A DNA stretch of 64,000 bases, from the NCBI GenBank assembly GCA_029204225.1, contig CM055105.1:17183353-17247352 (forward strand), written 5' to 3'. Under the pieces are notes generated by a model. The model made no database searches, had not been told where the DNA came from, and saw only the letters and a list, made by a program, of their open reading frames with translations. This document shows, piece by piece, positions 46,471 through 59,305 of the stretch (the first letter of the stretch is position 1; every line of letters starts with the position of its first letter). This stretch comes from Diphasiastrum complanatum. Taxonomy: Eukaryota > Streptophyta > Lycopodiopsida > Lycopodiales > Lycopodiaceae. A program made the position numbers and the translations under genes.

Positions 46471-48299
46471 TGATAGCAAATTGTAAATCTACGCTTGTTA
46501 CCTGTTCCATGTCACGAAAATTGAATGCTAATCTTAATTTGGGTGAAACTAATCCCTTGCAAAATGTAAATGTCAATTCCTACTCTGGCATGAAAGTTGA
46601 TGACTTCACAATGATGCCTTTTATAATTCAAGAGCAAACTTCCAAGCCAAAATCATATAATGGTCGAGATGTATTGAGTAAACAAGATCATGAATCTTCT
46701 AATGAAGCTGATGGTTTTGAGGAAGAAAACAAAATTCTTAATATCGATCTATCTTTCACGGAGACAAAACAATTCGACAAAGCACCAATGGACAAGTGGA
46801 TGAAGACCAACTTGAGAATCCCAATCAAGTATTGTCCGACAATTGTAATGATCAGGTCAAAGGTCAAATAAGAAGGTATATTATGAGCCAAGCGAACTTC
46901 TACAATTGTAGTTAAATCATGGAGCACAATCCGATTGTCTGAGTTATGCTCTACTCCACAAATCAATGGTTGCGACCATATTATTGATAATGATCTATAT
47001 GGAATTACTCATGAACATGGATCAATCGAGTGGAATAACAATGATTCAAAATTTGAATACCAACATATCAACGAGCTTTTTGATATGAAATTGGTATTAA
47101 CATTGATTCAATGAAGTCGATATTAAGAGACACATATCAAGATCTGAAGCAAACTCACACTGGGTTACCAACTAATGAGTTTGTGGAATTGACGGAAGGA
47201 ATTGGTGCAGAATTATCCAATATCCTTGCGTTGGATGATGTCATCAATCCTATCAACAAGGGAAACAGGTTGACATGGAAATTGAATTCAAGACTGTCAA
47301 ACTCCTTGTGCATAGATTACCAAAAAGATCCATCAATCATGGGATTTGATGGATCCGATTGAGGAATCCTTGCATTTATTGAATGCAATGGAGCTTTAAA
47401 GTGAAATCAAGATCATTCTTTATGAAGTTGTACATAAGGCAACAACAACACCAGATGCAGGGACAAAAAAAGATGCATTTGGAATTGGATAGCCTATCCA
47501 ATCAAGAGAGATAATGGGGAAGAAGATTATCAAATGTCCCGTTGCTTGGATCTCGTCAACCCATAACACTATTGAGTATCAACAAGTAGGTAATATTTCG
47601 TGCAACTGGGAACTTTTTGGCATGTTCCTTAGATTCCACCTAAAAATGCCATTTTTTTGCATATTTTTGAAAAACATGGGAGCACAAGATAAAGAGAAAA
47701 AAAAAAATTGTCCCAAAATAAGGGGATAAAACTCTCCAGATTTTCAGCTTTAAATTTTAAATTGCTTTACAAAAAGAGGCAACAATGGCCATTCATCAAC
47801 TCATTCTAGAAGTTGCAATGTTTTCACATTCTTCCCAAATTGACTAATAATTGCAAGATAAAAACCTTAATAAAATGATTTACTCCAAATAAAATCACAA
47901 ATTTGTGCAAACAAAGAAATTTAAATACGATGAAAAATTGAGCTAACAATTAATATCTAAAACGCATCATCACTGGTATCCAACACCTCCAGACTCAACA
48001 TCATTATCGAAATTTGTAGAAGGTGAGGATGTAGATGAGCCATCCTCTTCGGCACTATCCACAAGAACATCATCCTCATCTCTATGCAATTCAAGCTTAG
48101 CTCAATTTGTTTATGTGTCTTTCTGGAAGACGTTCCAGTCTCGTTAGGGCAGACTTTGGCTGGAAGCCATGCTTTGATAATATCTTTTGTTGCCTTTCTA
48201 ATGCACTATCGATCATTCATGATAAGCAATCACCATAAGGAGTAAGAGCCCACAATTACTATATAACACTATCTGAAAGAGAGTACAATAAACCATGAA
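46413..48299. other. unrecognised sequence with short frames
   Basis: Plus-strand frames at 46461-46871 (136 codons, Asn/Asp/Lys-rich) and 47111-47362 (83 codons) have no recognised motif; they may be a continuation of the element on the left or part of another decayed one. On the minus strand at 48.05-47.97 kb an acidic Ser-rich stretch ending VESGGVGYQ-stop recalls hAT tails, but no transposase core lies next to it. Confidence 0.35.
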
Positions 48300-48788
<489 letters not shown>

Positions 48789-48803
48789 CCCTCAATGATA
48801 AAA

Positions 48804-49619
48804 TTACATTCCTGATAAAGTACGAAACTTTTCAAATTTACATCTACCTAATGACTTAGTAAAAATATCTGCATTTTGATCTTTAGACTTACAAAAAACA
48901 AGATCAATGATTCCATCAAGTATTTTCTCTCGAACAAAGTGATAATGTATTTTGATGTGCTTGGTTCGAGCATGTAGAACTGGATTTTTGGCAAGGTGAA
49001 TGCAGCTTTGGTTGTCGCAAGAAATAATAGTCGCATCCACCCGTAGTTGACCTAAATCAACAAGCAATCTTTGTAGCCATACCGCTTCCTGTGTAGCATT
49101 GCTGAGTGCACGATATTCAGCTTCCGTCGAAGATAAGGATACTGTAGGTTGCTTTTTGCTGTTCCATGAAACTGCAGCTGTACCATAACTGAATGTATGA
49201 CCACTGGTAGATCTTCTATCATCAATATTACTTGCCCAATCAGCATCTATGTAATCTACCAACATTGGCGCTTCAGGCTGATTATACTTCAAGCCAAAAT
49301 TCAACGTCCCTCAAATGTACTTGAGAATACGTTTAGCAGACTTCCAATGTGCTTGACTATGATTTTGCATAAACTAACTAACAACACCAACAACATAAGA
49401 AATATCAGGCCATGTGTGTTTCAAATAGATCAAACTACCCACCAGTTGCCTGTACAAGTAAGCATCTACTTTCTCATATTCATCATATGCAGTAAGCTTC
49501 ACGTTGACATCCATCGGTGTACTCAAAGGCTTACAATCCTGCATATTGAACTTATAAGCAAATCTACTTGCTTTGTGTAAGAAAGACAACCTCTTCCTTT
49601 TGCCATACTTCAATGGCAA
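48804..49619 (-). pseudogene. pol: copia RT thumb and RNase H
   Basis: KPLSTPMDVNVKL, YRQLVGSLIYLKHTWPDISY (connection), then in the 166-residue frame 49304-48804 VDYIDADWASNIDDRRSTSG, SKKQPTVSLSSTEAEYRALS, ISCDNQSCIHLAKNPVLHAR, TKHIKIHYHFVREKI and KDQNADIFTKSL. The RNase H acidic residues (DADW, STEAEY, CDNQS) are present. One of the best-preserved domains of this copy. Confidence 0.88.
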
Positions 49620-50535
49620 GACAATAGTGCATCAATCCTAGATCGCTCATGTCAAAAGCATTGGAAAGATCTGATTTGATTTCATCAATTAAGCTCTCAT
49701 TGCTTCCTGTAATAATCAAATCATCCACGTACAAAACAATGAACACTATATCTGAATCTTGCTTTAGAATGTAAGGATTAGGATCAACCTTACTCTTTAC
49801 CATTCCCCTTCACTTGAAGCGTTCATTAATGCAAGAGTACCACGCCTGTGGTGCTTGCTTCAATCCATAGATAGCTTTGTTGAGCTTACAAACAAGATGC
49901 TCTCTCCCTGGCTCAACAAATCCTTGAGGTTATACTAAATACACCTCTTCATCCAGCACTCCATTAAGAAAAGCAGATTTAATGTCCATTTGCTGGATCT
50001 TCCAACCATGGAAAGTATAAATAGCAATGATAGAACGTATAGTTACCATCTTAGCTACGGGTGCGAAGGTTTCCTCAAAATCAATGCCTTCCTGCTGCTC
50101 AAACCCTCTTGTAGCCAACCATGCTTTGTACTTGTTGAGCTGCCCATCTGCTCCATATTTGATCTTATAAATCCATTTGCAAGTGATAGGTGTCTTACCA
50201 TCAGGTAGCCCAACCAAGTTCCACGTCCTATTTTTTGATATGGCCTCCATTTCTGTTTCCATTGCTGCACGCCACTCCTTGTGCTCCTTTGCTTCATGAA
50301 AGGTTTTTGGTTCTTGAGCCTTGAGCACGGAAGCCATTAGGGCTAGATTCATTTCTAACCTTGCAGGAGGTTTCCGATTTTTGCTTGACCTTCTAAGCTC
50401 TCCCTGTTCGCTAAATTTGGGAGTATCTCCCTTCTTAGCATCACCTGTGACTGATAAGTACCATTTAGGTACTCTCTTAGGGATTTCAGCTTCAAACTTA
50501 TCTTTTTCCATTGGATCTTTTGCATCAAAATCCAC
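49564..50535 (-). pseudogene. pol: copia reverse transcriptase
   Basis: Frame 50535-49930: EHKEWRAAMETEMEAISKNR, TWNLVGLPDGKTPITCKWIY, GIDFEETFAPVAKMVTIRSI, QMDIKSAFLNGVLDEEVYLV, then a stop. After a short unlisted piece (PQGFVEPGREHLVCKLNKAI), frame 49803-49564 has FIVLYVDDLIITGSNESLID with the YVDD active site intact. It copies genomic RNA into DNA. Confidence 0.88.
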
Positions 50536-50884
50536 TTCTTTCTTGACCTGTACTTCCGCTCCCTCATCAAAAGGTTTAGTGATTCTTGCTGCGGTGAATA
50601 AGGTGTTGTAGTTTGCCTCTTGATCCCTTGATCTTTGTAGAAATCAATAAATTCTATCGAAAAATACTCACCACCTCCATCAGATCTCAAAGTCTTGATG
50701 TAACTTCTTGTTTGCTTTTCAACCAATGCCTTGAATTCCCTGAACTTAGCAAAAGCGTCTGATTTCTTGCTTATGAAATAAATCCAAACGCATCTGCTAC
50801 AATCATCAATAAAGGTAATAAAGTAATAGTAGCCACTAAGAGACCTAGTCTGTATTGGTCCACATAGATCACTGTGGACAAGAT
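50355..50884 (-). pseudogene. pol: copia integrase, internally deleted
   Basis: DLVHSDLCGPIQTRSLSGYY, FIDDCSRCVWIYFISKKSDA, TLRSDGGGEYFSIEF and RQTTTPYSPQQ give the first two catalytic Asp of the DDE triad. Directly after SPQQ the sequence jumps to the linker before RT, so the Glu and the integrase C-terminus are lost. Confidence 0.85.
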
Positions 50885-51760
50885 CTAGGATGCCACTGGC
50901 TCTCCTTGCTCCACTTTTGGGAAACCTCTCTGTGTGTTGTTTTCCAAAATAGAACCCGCACAGATTTTTCCTTCAAAAGAAATATCAGGCAATCCAATAA
51001 CTAGATTACCTCTTTTCAGAATCTGTAAACTTTGAGCACTGATATGACCAAATCGTTGATGCCAAAGATCACTTCGACTATCAACAATGCTTACCATAGC
51101 TTGAGTAAAAGATCTCGCATTCAATTTGTAGAGTCGATTTTCGTTGACTCTAGCTCCTGTAGCAATCACGTTGTAGTGATTCTTGATGTCCTTGACGAGA
51201 CATTTGTCACTATCAAACTCAACCTTGAGTTGTTGATTAGCCATCGTCCCAACTGATAGTAAATTGTTGGCTAAACCAGGAACATATTGCACATTGCTTA
51301 TCTGCTTTATCATTCCGCTGGCTAGCTTCACTGGTATCACTCCCAATCCTTTCGTAGGTAGCAATTGGCCATCAGCTTTTCCAACTTCATCGCTATTGTG
51401 GATTTCCTTGAATTCTGACAACCACTCCTTCCTCGAAGTCATGTGCTTGGATGCTCCACTGTCAATGTACCAGGTTTCCTTTGCTTCGTCACTTGTCATT
51501 GGCGCCGTAATGAACAAGTTTGAGCTTTCACCTATATCATCTTCATATTGATCATCATCGTATTGATGTTGATCAACATAATTGTCTTCATAATGATCAT
51601 CATCAAATTGATGTTGATAAGCATAATTCCCGCCTGCCATTTTCCATTTCTTTGTGCTATCTCCTTTTGTTTCTTGAAGCATTCACGCTCCCAATGGCCA
51701 GGTTTGTTGCAGTACCTACAATTTCCAAGTTTATTTTGCCTGGAATAGCCATGTCCTTGA
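50885..51760 (-). pseudogene. pol: copia zinc knuckle, protease, GAG-pre-integrase
   Basis: NCRYCNKPGHWERECFKKQK near 51.72 kb is an intact CCHC knuckle. Then WYIDSGASKHMTSRKEWLSE carries the protease DSG. VQYVPGLANNLLSVG is the end of the protease. LWHQRFGHISAQSLQILKR is the GAG-pre-integrase (HHCC start). The best frame is 51682-50885. A frameshift near 50.95 kb moves the expected CxxC into another frame. Confidence 0.85.
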
Positions 51761-51831
51761 CCTTAGCCTTGATTCCAATTGCCTCAATTCAGGCTATCAT
51801 TGGCTTGCTCATGAAATTGTTGAAATGATCC

Positions 51832-52520
51832 CTAGCTTGAGTCTCCTCCTCTCAACTGATACCTACCACGGCCAAATCTCCCGCCTCGTCCTCTAATTGC
51901 AAGAGCTTGATCATAGCCCCTGTTATGATGATTCAAGTTCTCTTGACGTTGCTCTTCCTGCAAAAGTAATCCACCTAGCTCTTCATAGGTTGGAAGATTC
52001 TCCCTGTGTGGCAATGCTTGTCACAAACATCTGATGTGACTCACTCAAGTTGTTCAATGTCAATTGAATGATCTCGTGATCCTGTACTCGCTCTCCAACG
52101 ATAGCTAGTTGATCATGGATCTTCTTTACCTTCAATAGGTGATCGACAATAGTTGCACCATCATCCATCCGTAATGTGTGCAGCTTTGTCTTCAGGAATA
52201 GCACTCGAGATGTGTTTGTTGTCTCAAACAATGCCTTCAACGTATCCTACACTTCTTTCGGTCCTTCCGAATCCGAAGTGTAGGGAATGATAGCATCTCT
52301 AACTGACAAGTTGATGACATTCTGTGCTTTCCGTTTCCTCCTATCAAATGCCTGCTGATCTTCTTCAATCACTGGCCTTGTCTCCTCACCTGTCAGGATC
52401 TCCCATAACTTCTTTTCCATCAGAATGTTCTTCAGTTTGAATTTCCAAACTGCATAGTTGCTAGCTCCTTCCAATTTGCTTGACTCATTGAGAATGCTTT
52501 TGTTTAGCGTTGCCATAACT
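51832..52520 (-). pseudogene. gag: copia gag
   Basis: Starts MATLNKSILNESSKLEGASN (ATG at about 52516). YAVWKFKLKNILMEKKLWEI is the gag N-terminal domain with the conserved Trp residues. After a stop near 52.24 kb it continues LKALFETTNTSRVLFLKTKL, VDHLLKVKKIHDQLAIVGER, ILQLTLNNL-like sequence and LPTYEELGGLLLQEEQRQEN. An Arg/Gly-rich stretch (GRGGRFGRGRYQLRGG) precedes the knuckle. Gag forms the particle and binds RNA. Confidence 0.85.
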
Positions 52521-52603
52521 ACAATTAGATGACTCTGGATTGCAAAAATGATTGCAAAAATGAAAAATTTGCTACAAAATTGGCAAGTGACATCTCCTAC
52601 CAC

Positions 52604-53489
52604 TTTCCAATCCGAGCTATGGATTGAAAGTTATGCCAAATTGAAGATTTTGGCCTTAGTACTGTCAAAGCCCTTGCCCCAGGATCTGAGGTACAAAACA
52701 AATCAGATTAGTGGCGTGGTGGTGCGAAAGTACTTCTTAGAAACAAAGGATGAACCGGTTTATCCAACTCTCTCTTCTCAGATTTTTAGTGTACAGTACA
52801 CTTCCAACACATTTTCATTACTCAAACATCTGAAACAACCAATAAGAAACTGCCAAATCTTCATCTTCAGTAGTGGACCTCACAAGGAAGAGGGCCGACT
52901 CACTCTTCTCAAGTTTTTAGTGTACAATACACTTCCAACACATTTTGATTACTCAAACATCTGAAACAACCAAGAAGAAACTGTCAAATCTTCCTATTCA
53001 ATAGTGGATGGACCTCACAAGAAAAAGGGCCTCGCTGCTCCTACCTTGTGAACAAAATTAATTTTCTTGAACCCCTAGCAGCTCCTATTCAATGATGGCA
53101 CACCAAGCTATCAAAACAAACAACATATTCATGTTGTAGAGTAGTTTGCCTTTGAAATCCTAAACTCGAAACAGAATTGCAAAATGCACAGCCTTCACCC
53201 TATCAGCTACCTGTGTCAGCGCAGATCCTGCCAACTTATAGTTGCGCAGATCCTGATTATAAATTTCTATTTTAGTTTCCAAATGTCATATTCACATTGA
53301 AAAAATAAGCTTGTTTTTTATAGCACCATAGTTGTTTTTAATTTCTCTTGTATAATGCATAATGGATTGAAATGTTATTTTTGATAGGAAGCTTACAATG
53401 CGCATGTCTGTGCCAAAACTCAACAAAGAGGAAAGCACTATAAAAAATAGAGATCCAGAACTCTGAATGAAAGTCGTAAAGATTCAAAT
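52604..53489. other. flank with a 131-bp tandem duplication
   Basis: Adjoins the truncated 5' end of the copia element. No primer site or LTR can be seen. From about 52766 to 53030 it holds two copies of a unit 131 bp long (GTGTACA at 52789 and 52920; CTTCCAACACATTTT in both). The rest is AT-rich and featureless. Confidence 0.6.
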
Positions 53490-54081
53490 ATGGATCCTAC
53501 AACAAAAGGAGTAGCAAGCTATTCATTTACAAACTTTTCTTGGTACATTTCCTTGTCATCAACTGATAGGCTAAATCTAACTATGTCTAAATTGAGAGGT
53601 GATGACACCTTCAAAGAGTCAAGGATGTTAGGAAAAGTCAAAGATTTGTATTATGATGATAATGATTCAAATGTTGTGGTCCTCATAACTGAAAACAAAG
53701 GACAAACTAGATTATTCAATGTCAGTGATATCCTTTGTGTTGTTCACATTTACAAAATGAAATGAGGGAGTGCTTTGAGGAGAGTGGAAATTTGATTCGT
53801 ACATTGTCTAGTTATTTGTTTGGAAGCAAGCAAGCATCCACATCAAATTTAGTTTCTTCAAAAGATGTTTCTAATCATGCTCATACAAAAGGTGTTTCCA
53901 TGGTTACTACAACAAAATTTAGATCCGAGGTAGCTTCTGCACAAAAGATTAAAGTTTGACTAGCTTCAAAAGGAAAACAATTGGCTGAATCAGAATTAGA
54001 ACGAGATGAAGATACTCGTGAGCCATTACCTTGGGATGATGATGAAATTGAAGTGCCCGGAGCAAAACTTGGTGTTGGGTC
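53490..54081 (+). pseudogene. unidentified broken coding region
   Basis: Frame 53490-53765 (91 codons: RLNLTMSKLRGDDTFKESRM, VKDLYYDDNDSNVVVLITEN) overlaps 53735-53959 (74 codons, Ser-rich), and after one stop the second frame continues SKGKQLAESELERDEDTREP, LPWDDDEIEVPGAKL to about 54.08 kb. The texture is protein-like and continuous, suggesting an exon or a transposon gene with a frameshift. Family not recognised. It ends at the start of a possible LTR at 54073. Confidence 0.35.
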
Positions 54082-54507
54082 TTGAGACCCAACAAAATCC
54101 TCCATTGCCCAATTTAGCTTAATAAGGCCCCAAACTTATAGTAGAGGCACAAATGACCACTATAAATAGCTGAGGTTGTGCTAAATTTGGAGGCTATTGT
54201 TCATTTTATAACTAAGAGATCTTGGAGCTTCTCTTTGAGAGCTTCGTGATGGAAAAAGTGGTTCATGTGTCTAAAATCACATGAGAGCTATGATCATGCT
54301 CTAGAATCAGGCCCCTATCCTTTGACTGATCTCCATTCATCAATAATGGAACCTTACTTTGCCTATTTTGGTGAAGTTTTGCTAGATTAATCTAGTTTCT
54401 TGATTTCTTGAGTATTTTCTTGATTTCTTGCATTTCCATTATAATTTGGTGTTAATGAACAGATTGGATGTTTGAATGCTAAGATTGGCACATGACATCC
54501 CTCAACA
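54073..54507 (+). repeat. possible solo LTR
   Basis: TGTTGGGTC..CCTCAACA ends give TGTTG/CAACA terminal inverted repeats over 435 bp, with a TATAAATAG box at about 54.16 kb. The start also forms a perfect small inverted repeat, TGTTGGGTC-TTGA-GACCCAACA. No 5-bp target duplication (left ACTTGG, right TCAATA), no primer site. Could be an LTR fragment or coincidence. Confidence 0.35.
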
Positions 54508-55214
54508 TCAATAGTCAAAGGTGTAAAATGTTTGACCACAAAGGTTTCAACAAATGATAGTAACACTGGAGGCCATCACTGTTGACACTAGTACAATTTG
54601 CGTGGAAACATGCGTTGTTCTTTGTTCTAGACTAATATGTCCAACCATGTCCAAATATTATGACAAATTGCAGGAGTTAGCAGCTTTCCCTTATCATCTA
54701 CTAAGCCGGCCGCATATAGTGGACTCCTAATATCTAGAACCATCTTGTCAATATAAGAAGTGGTCAACATGGCATATTTACCTTTTACATATAAAGTATA
54801 GACTTGTACCATGGCTTGTGCCACAAAGTGCAATGTGATCAAGCAATAGTGCAATGGCAGTAGTGTGAGATCATAGGTGCAGATTCTTCATTATATAAGT
54901 GAGGCGTCCCTTGAGCTGAGATAGAGGCACAACCATGAAGATGCTTTATCATTAGTATTTGTTTCTCTCAAACAACATCAATTGGCGGTTGCAGTTTTGA
55001 GAGCCGGTTGCTTAAGAAGGTACCTGTAAATATTATGTAAATACTATCAAAATAAGAATAGTGAAAAGGTCGATGCCCCAGTGATCCACAATAAACTCAG
55101 AGTGAACACGAATAGTTGTGAGTTAGTGAAGGACCACACAAAAAATTCATTGCCATGTGATACTATTTTGTGTTGCTTTCCTTCTCTCTTGCTTTACTAG
55201 ATGAACCAACTTTG
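54508..55214. other. intergenic
   Basis: No recognisable gene. Short frames only. Confidence 0.35.
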
Positions 55215-55903
<689 letters not shown>

Positions 55904-55980
55904 GCGCGATGTGTTCACCATCCATAAATAAGCCATTAGTTTTTTATCAGTATTATTTGGGAGTGTATCGCTGCATTAGT

Positions 55981-56011
55981 TGTTCACAGATTCCCACTGA
56001 ATCTGTGAACA
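55981..56011. repeat. perfect 13-bp hairpin
   Basis: TGTTCACAGATTC (55981-55993), loop CCACT, then the exact reverse complement GAATCTGTGAACA (55999-56011), followed by a T run on plus. The tight stem and loop look structured, but no terminator or small-RNA class is implied in a plant nucleus. Confidence 0.85.
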
Positions 56012-56081
56012 CGATTTTTTTACCGTTTGTTCTTATTTTTGTTACTTCTGTTAGTTACAGTTCTTTATGGTTTAATCTTCT

Positions 56082-57046
56082 TGTTAGAACGATTTCGAGA
56101 TAGAAGTGTTTCTCAGGATACAACGTGTATTCTCAGCCTGTCAGTGGAGAGAGACAGATACGTTACTCAGCTACATGCATTTACAAGCCATGCAACTAGT
56201 CCTAGCTCAGTATAGATCAATGTTCTGAATCAAAGAGCAATTCTACAATCTATCTACCAAAGTCAGGGAACAATGCAATGACAAGATTAAGCTACTCAGC
56301 AAGAAATAAGAAACAAGAAAACTAGCATCCTAACAGTATTGTAGCAGCCCAAGGATCAAGAAACACCCATTTCTTAATGCTTGGAATGCCCAAGAACAAT
56401 CAAGGACAGGATTGTTAGAGAGTATGCAAATCAGATCCACAATCTCAGCCTCTATAGTTTACCTGCATGCACATGAAGGTTAATCCACATCTACATTCCA
56501 CAAGCAAGAGAGTAAGCAAGAAATCTAATAAATCCACAAGCACAAAAGGAAATCAGAACATGCTCATAGAAATTTCACTCAAGAAGATTGCCATGAACAA
56601 GGAGCTTTACAATCATCAAGAACTTGTGGTCAAGAGAAATCGACAATACATTTAAAGCTCCCTCACAAGAGAGGGGGGCCCTTAAATAAGCAAGAAGGAT
56701 GCCCATGTGGAGCCCCAAGTGGCAATTCCACTAATTTGGAAAATACAAGTGGAATTTGCCCTTCCACTAGAGGTCACCATCAAAAGGTGGCTCACTCTAA
56801 ATTATTTAAGGGGATCTACGCTTATTTACAATGCCTAGGAAATATTACTAGCTCCTACATGGTCGTTCCTTCTATGGGATTCACCATGTAGGCTCACATG
56901 AATAACAACTGTCACCCTAGCTAGTAATCCTCGGCTCTCAGCTTCCTCTGCTCTCTTCCTTCTGAGACCTCCTCGGTCATGGGTGAGAGATAATATGTGT
57001 CTTCAGCTTGGCTCGGCATCTGGGGATTCCCTGGAATTTGCTAACA
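56082..57046 (-). repeat. 3' LTR, 965 bp
   Basis: On the minus strand it runs TGTTAGCAAATTCC ... CGTTCTAACA, with 6-bp TGTTAG/CTAACA terminal repeats. It is preceded by TTAGGGGTGGATAA, a polypurine-like tract (plus 57047-57060). CTTATTTAAGGGCCCCCC near 56.68 kb is a TATA-like region. The partner LTR must lie outside the window. Confidence 0.65.
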
Positions 57047-57056
57047 TTATCCACCC

Positions 57057-58528
57057 CTAATCCGTTGCAGGACCCACTACAACACAGGTGATGTCGTTCC
57101 GCTCGGCACTTGGAAAAGCATGGATCTTCGTTCGCTTCCGTAAAGCTAGGAGCTTATTATCCGCAAAACGGTTTCTCAAAGATGAAGGTCTCTCAATGGC
57201 CGCTACATTCCAGCCCTCTTGAGAACCTCTTGCGAGTCCTGCTTGCCTCGTCGTCTTGCCATTTGTTTTCACTCGCTCATCTTTCGTCCTAGAGCTTCAA
57301 ATACTTGAAAGCAAAGCTTACTTCCATAGTTTAATGGCCCTAGGTACTCTCGTATCTTTTCGATGAAGCCCATCTCCTGCCAGTCTTCCACCATGGTGAC
57401 GTATCGTGATGACATGAAGGCCGCTTTGTAGTATAGTCGGGCCATCATCTCATGGTCTTCCTCTGACTGGAGGGCTACGTTGGGATTGATCTTGATCGGA
57501 TCCAAACCACGATCCCAGAAACATTTTTGCTGCATTAGAAAGGTCATAGATCGGCAGTATTCGGCACTTTCTTGCATGCATAGATCAGCACTTGTCTTGT
57601 ATTTGTGTCCGAAGTCTAGCAACTGTAGCCTCAGGCCATCCAAGGAGATTCTCTCTGAAATTTTTGGAATCACTGGCCAGTTCACCAACTCAACCCGTGG
57701 CTTTTCTGTCGACCATGGATTTTTGCGTTTGAGCGACATGTAGAATGAATCTATTCGCTTCCATGTCGGTGCCTTCAGGTACTCTTGGAGCCGCCTGCTA
57801 TCCTTTAGGATCTTGCTTCACCATTCATGTTGTGGTTGTGATGCCACAATTATCTCAGCCCTGATAGAGTATTGGCTTTGATCTATCTCCTCTTTGCCTC
57901 CCCTCATGTTGGGAGAGTATTTCCTTTCGAATTTCTCTGATTCTTTTGTATCAGCCATCTTGCCCCTGGGCTTGGTAGGAGAAGCTACCCTACGTGGTTG
58001 TGGTGGTCTTGTTAGGTAATCATCCAAGGCCTTTGTGCCCGTATCTTTTTCCTTGGCTCGCTCGCTTGTTGATGGCTCATTTGCACCCGCGTCTTGTTTG
58101 GACGAGAATCTTCTTGTTTCTGGTGGATCTGCCAGGAAGTCGTCATCACTCCCAATGTCAGTGTTAACTTCTGGAAGGTTAGGGATGGAGTGATCTGAAG
58201 AGAGAAGTATAGGAATGACAGGTTTAGGAGGAGGTGGGTTTAACAATACGCGCACCGGGGGAGCGGAGTTGTTGAAGGAACTCATCTCGTCGGGTTTTGT
58301 ATGTGTCAACTGGACCTTTTGATGGGCCCATTATTCTGCTAGGAGGTGGTGGAGAGAGGGAAGATGAAAAAATAGGGTAAGTGGGAATAAATGTCTCAGA
58401 AAAATTAAAAGCGGAATAAGATGAGGGGTTAAAAGTGGGAGAGGAAAGGAGAAAAGTTCTAGAAGCAGCTTCGGCTCTCTAACTACCCGATCCCGAGCTA
58501 CCATTTGATGGTCCGTCATCTCCATCAT
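57057..58528 (-). pseudogene. C-terminal part of unrecognised element protein
   Basis: Minus strand. 58528-58331 is Ser/Pro-rich. 58309-57818 is proline-rich and charged (VRVLLNPPPPKPVIPILLSS). After a single TGA the same frame continues to 57269 as a compact region (KAPTWKRIDSFYMSLKRKNP, WPVIPKISERISLDGLRLQL, EEDHEMMARLYYKAAFMSSR, YVTMVEDWQEMGFIEKIREY). The last frame (57272-57057) stops just before the polypurine tract. Helical and Trp/Tyr-rich composition suggests a folded domain. I do not recognise a family; a distant gag-like or plant-specific protein is possible. Confidence 0.45.
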
Positions 58529-58836
58529 CGTCTCGTGGTTTCTGCGGATGAGCGCCTACTCGAGCCTTGCACGTCGGGTCCCACAACTGGTTCACCTTGT
58601 CCAAGACTTGTTGCAGGGCCTTCGTTGTATCTTCTAGCTACCTCTAGGACTCCAAAATAAACTTTTCCTGCTTGGCCACAATATTCTCGAAATTTCTTTT
58701 CTCGACTTCCCGGTCCTAGATCAGCCGCACATACTTCTCAATCTGGATGGCTGAGGCTTGTAGGACCTGAAATTGTGAGTCCTCGGGCTTAACCAGAGAG
58801 GCATCATCTGCCTGTTGAGGTTGGGAGGATGCTACT
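58529..58836 (-). pseudogene. coiled-coil segment of element protein
   Basis: Minus-strand reading through two stops: SSQPQQADDASLVKPEDSQF, VLQASAIQIEKYVRLI, REVEKRNFENIVAKQEKFIL, LEDTTKALQQVLDKVNQLWD, then KARVGAHPQKPRDDDGDDGP. Heptad-like hydrophobics suggest a coiled coil. Its reading frame continues through the 5-bp target site from the frame at 61.81-62.12 kb once the inserted element is ignored, which shows the two halves were one coding region. Confidence 0.45.
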
Positions 58837-58841
58837 GCTTG

Positions 58842-59293
58842 TGTTAGAAGTAATAAATGATAATGTTAGTTTCCCATAGGTTACTAGGACCCAAAAGGTC
58901 GAGACTTGTGTAACCATGGGTTAGGTTTATTATTTAGACCATGTTAAGTCAGTTTTAGTTGAGTTGGATCCAATTTTGGTCCAGTAGTAATTCGTGGGTC
59001 CAAGTAAAGTCTAATTATGTTAAGGGACCCTATCTTGACTTTTGGGGGTGCTCTATAATTAGTAGTGGGTCTTGGAGGGTTCTAGAACTTAGAGTTTGGA
59101 AGAGTCTAGGCCCTTGGAAGGCCTATTTATATGTACTCTTTGTTCATTTGAAATTCATTCCCTTTCAAGAATTGCTACTACTTTCTCTCTCCTTGAGGGC
59201 ACCTAAGCCTCTCCCTCTTCTTCTTCCTCTTTTTCTTCTTCTTGTATATGGAGGTTGAATGTTAGAAGGAGCTTGGCACTTTGATTTCCTACA
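58842..59293 (+). repeat. 5' LTR, 452 bp
   Basis: TGTTAGAAGTAATAAATG ... TTGATTTCCTACA, directly followed by the primer site. A TATTTATATG box lies at about 59.12 kb, with a pyrimidine-rich CTCTTCTTCTTCC region downstream. Confidence 0.93.
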
Positions 59294-59305
59294 TGGTATC
59301 AGAGC
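59294..59305 (+). promoter_or_regulatory. primer binding site, tRNA-iMet
   Basis: TGGTATCAGAGC directly abuts the 5' LTR end. Confidence 0.92.

Noticed and set aside
46461-47362. A separate gene in 46461-46871 and 47111-47362
   Set aside because: Asn/Lys/Asp-rich frames with no motif, splice pattern or conserved partner; kept only as unrecognised sequence.
47970-48100. Acidic minus-strand tail ending VESGGVGYQ as a third hAT relic
   Set aside because: Only a compositional resemblance; no core or dimerisation motif in the adjoining sequence.
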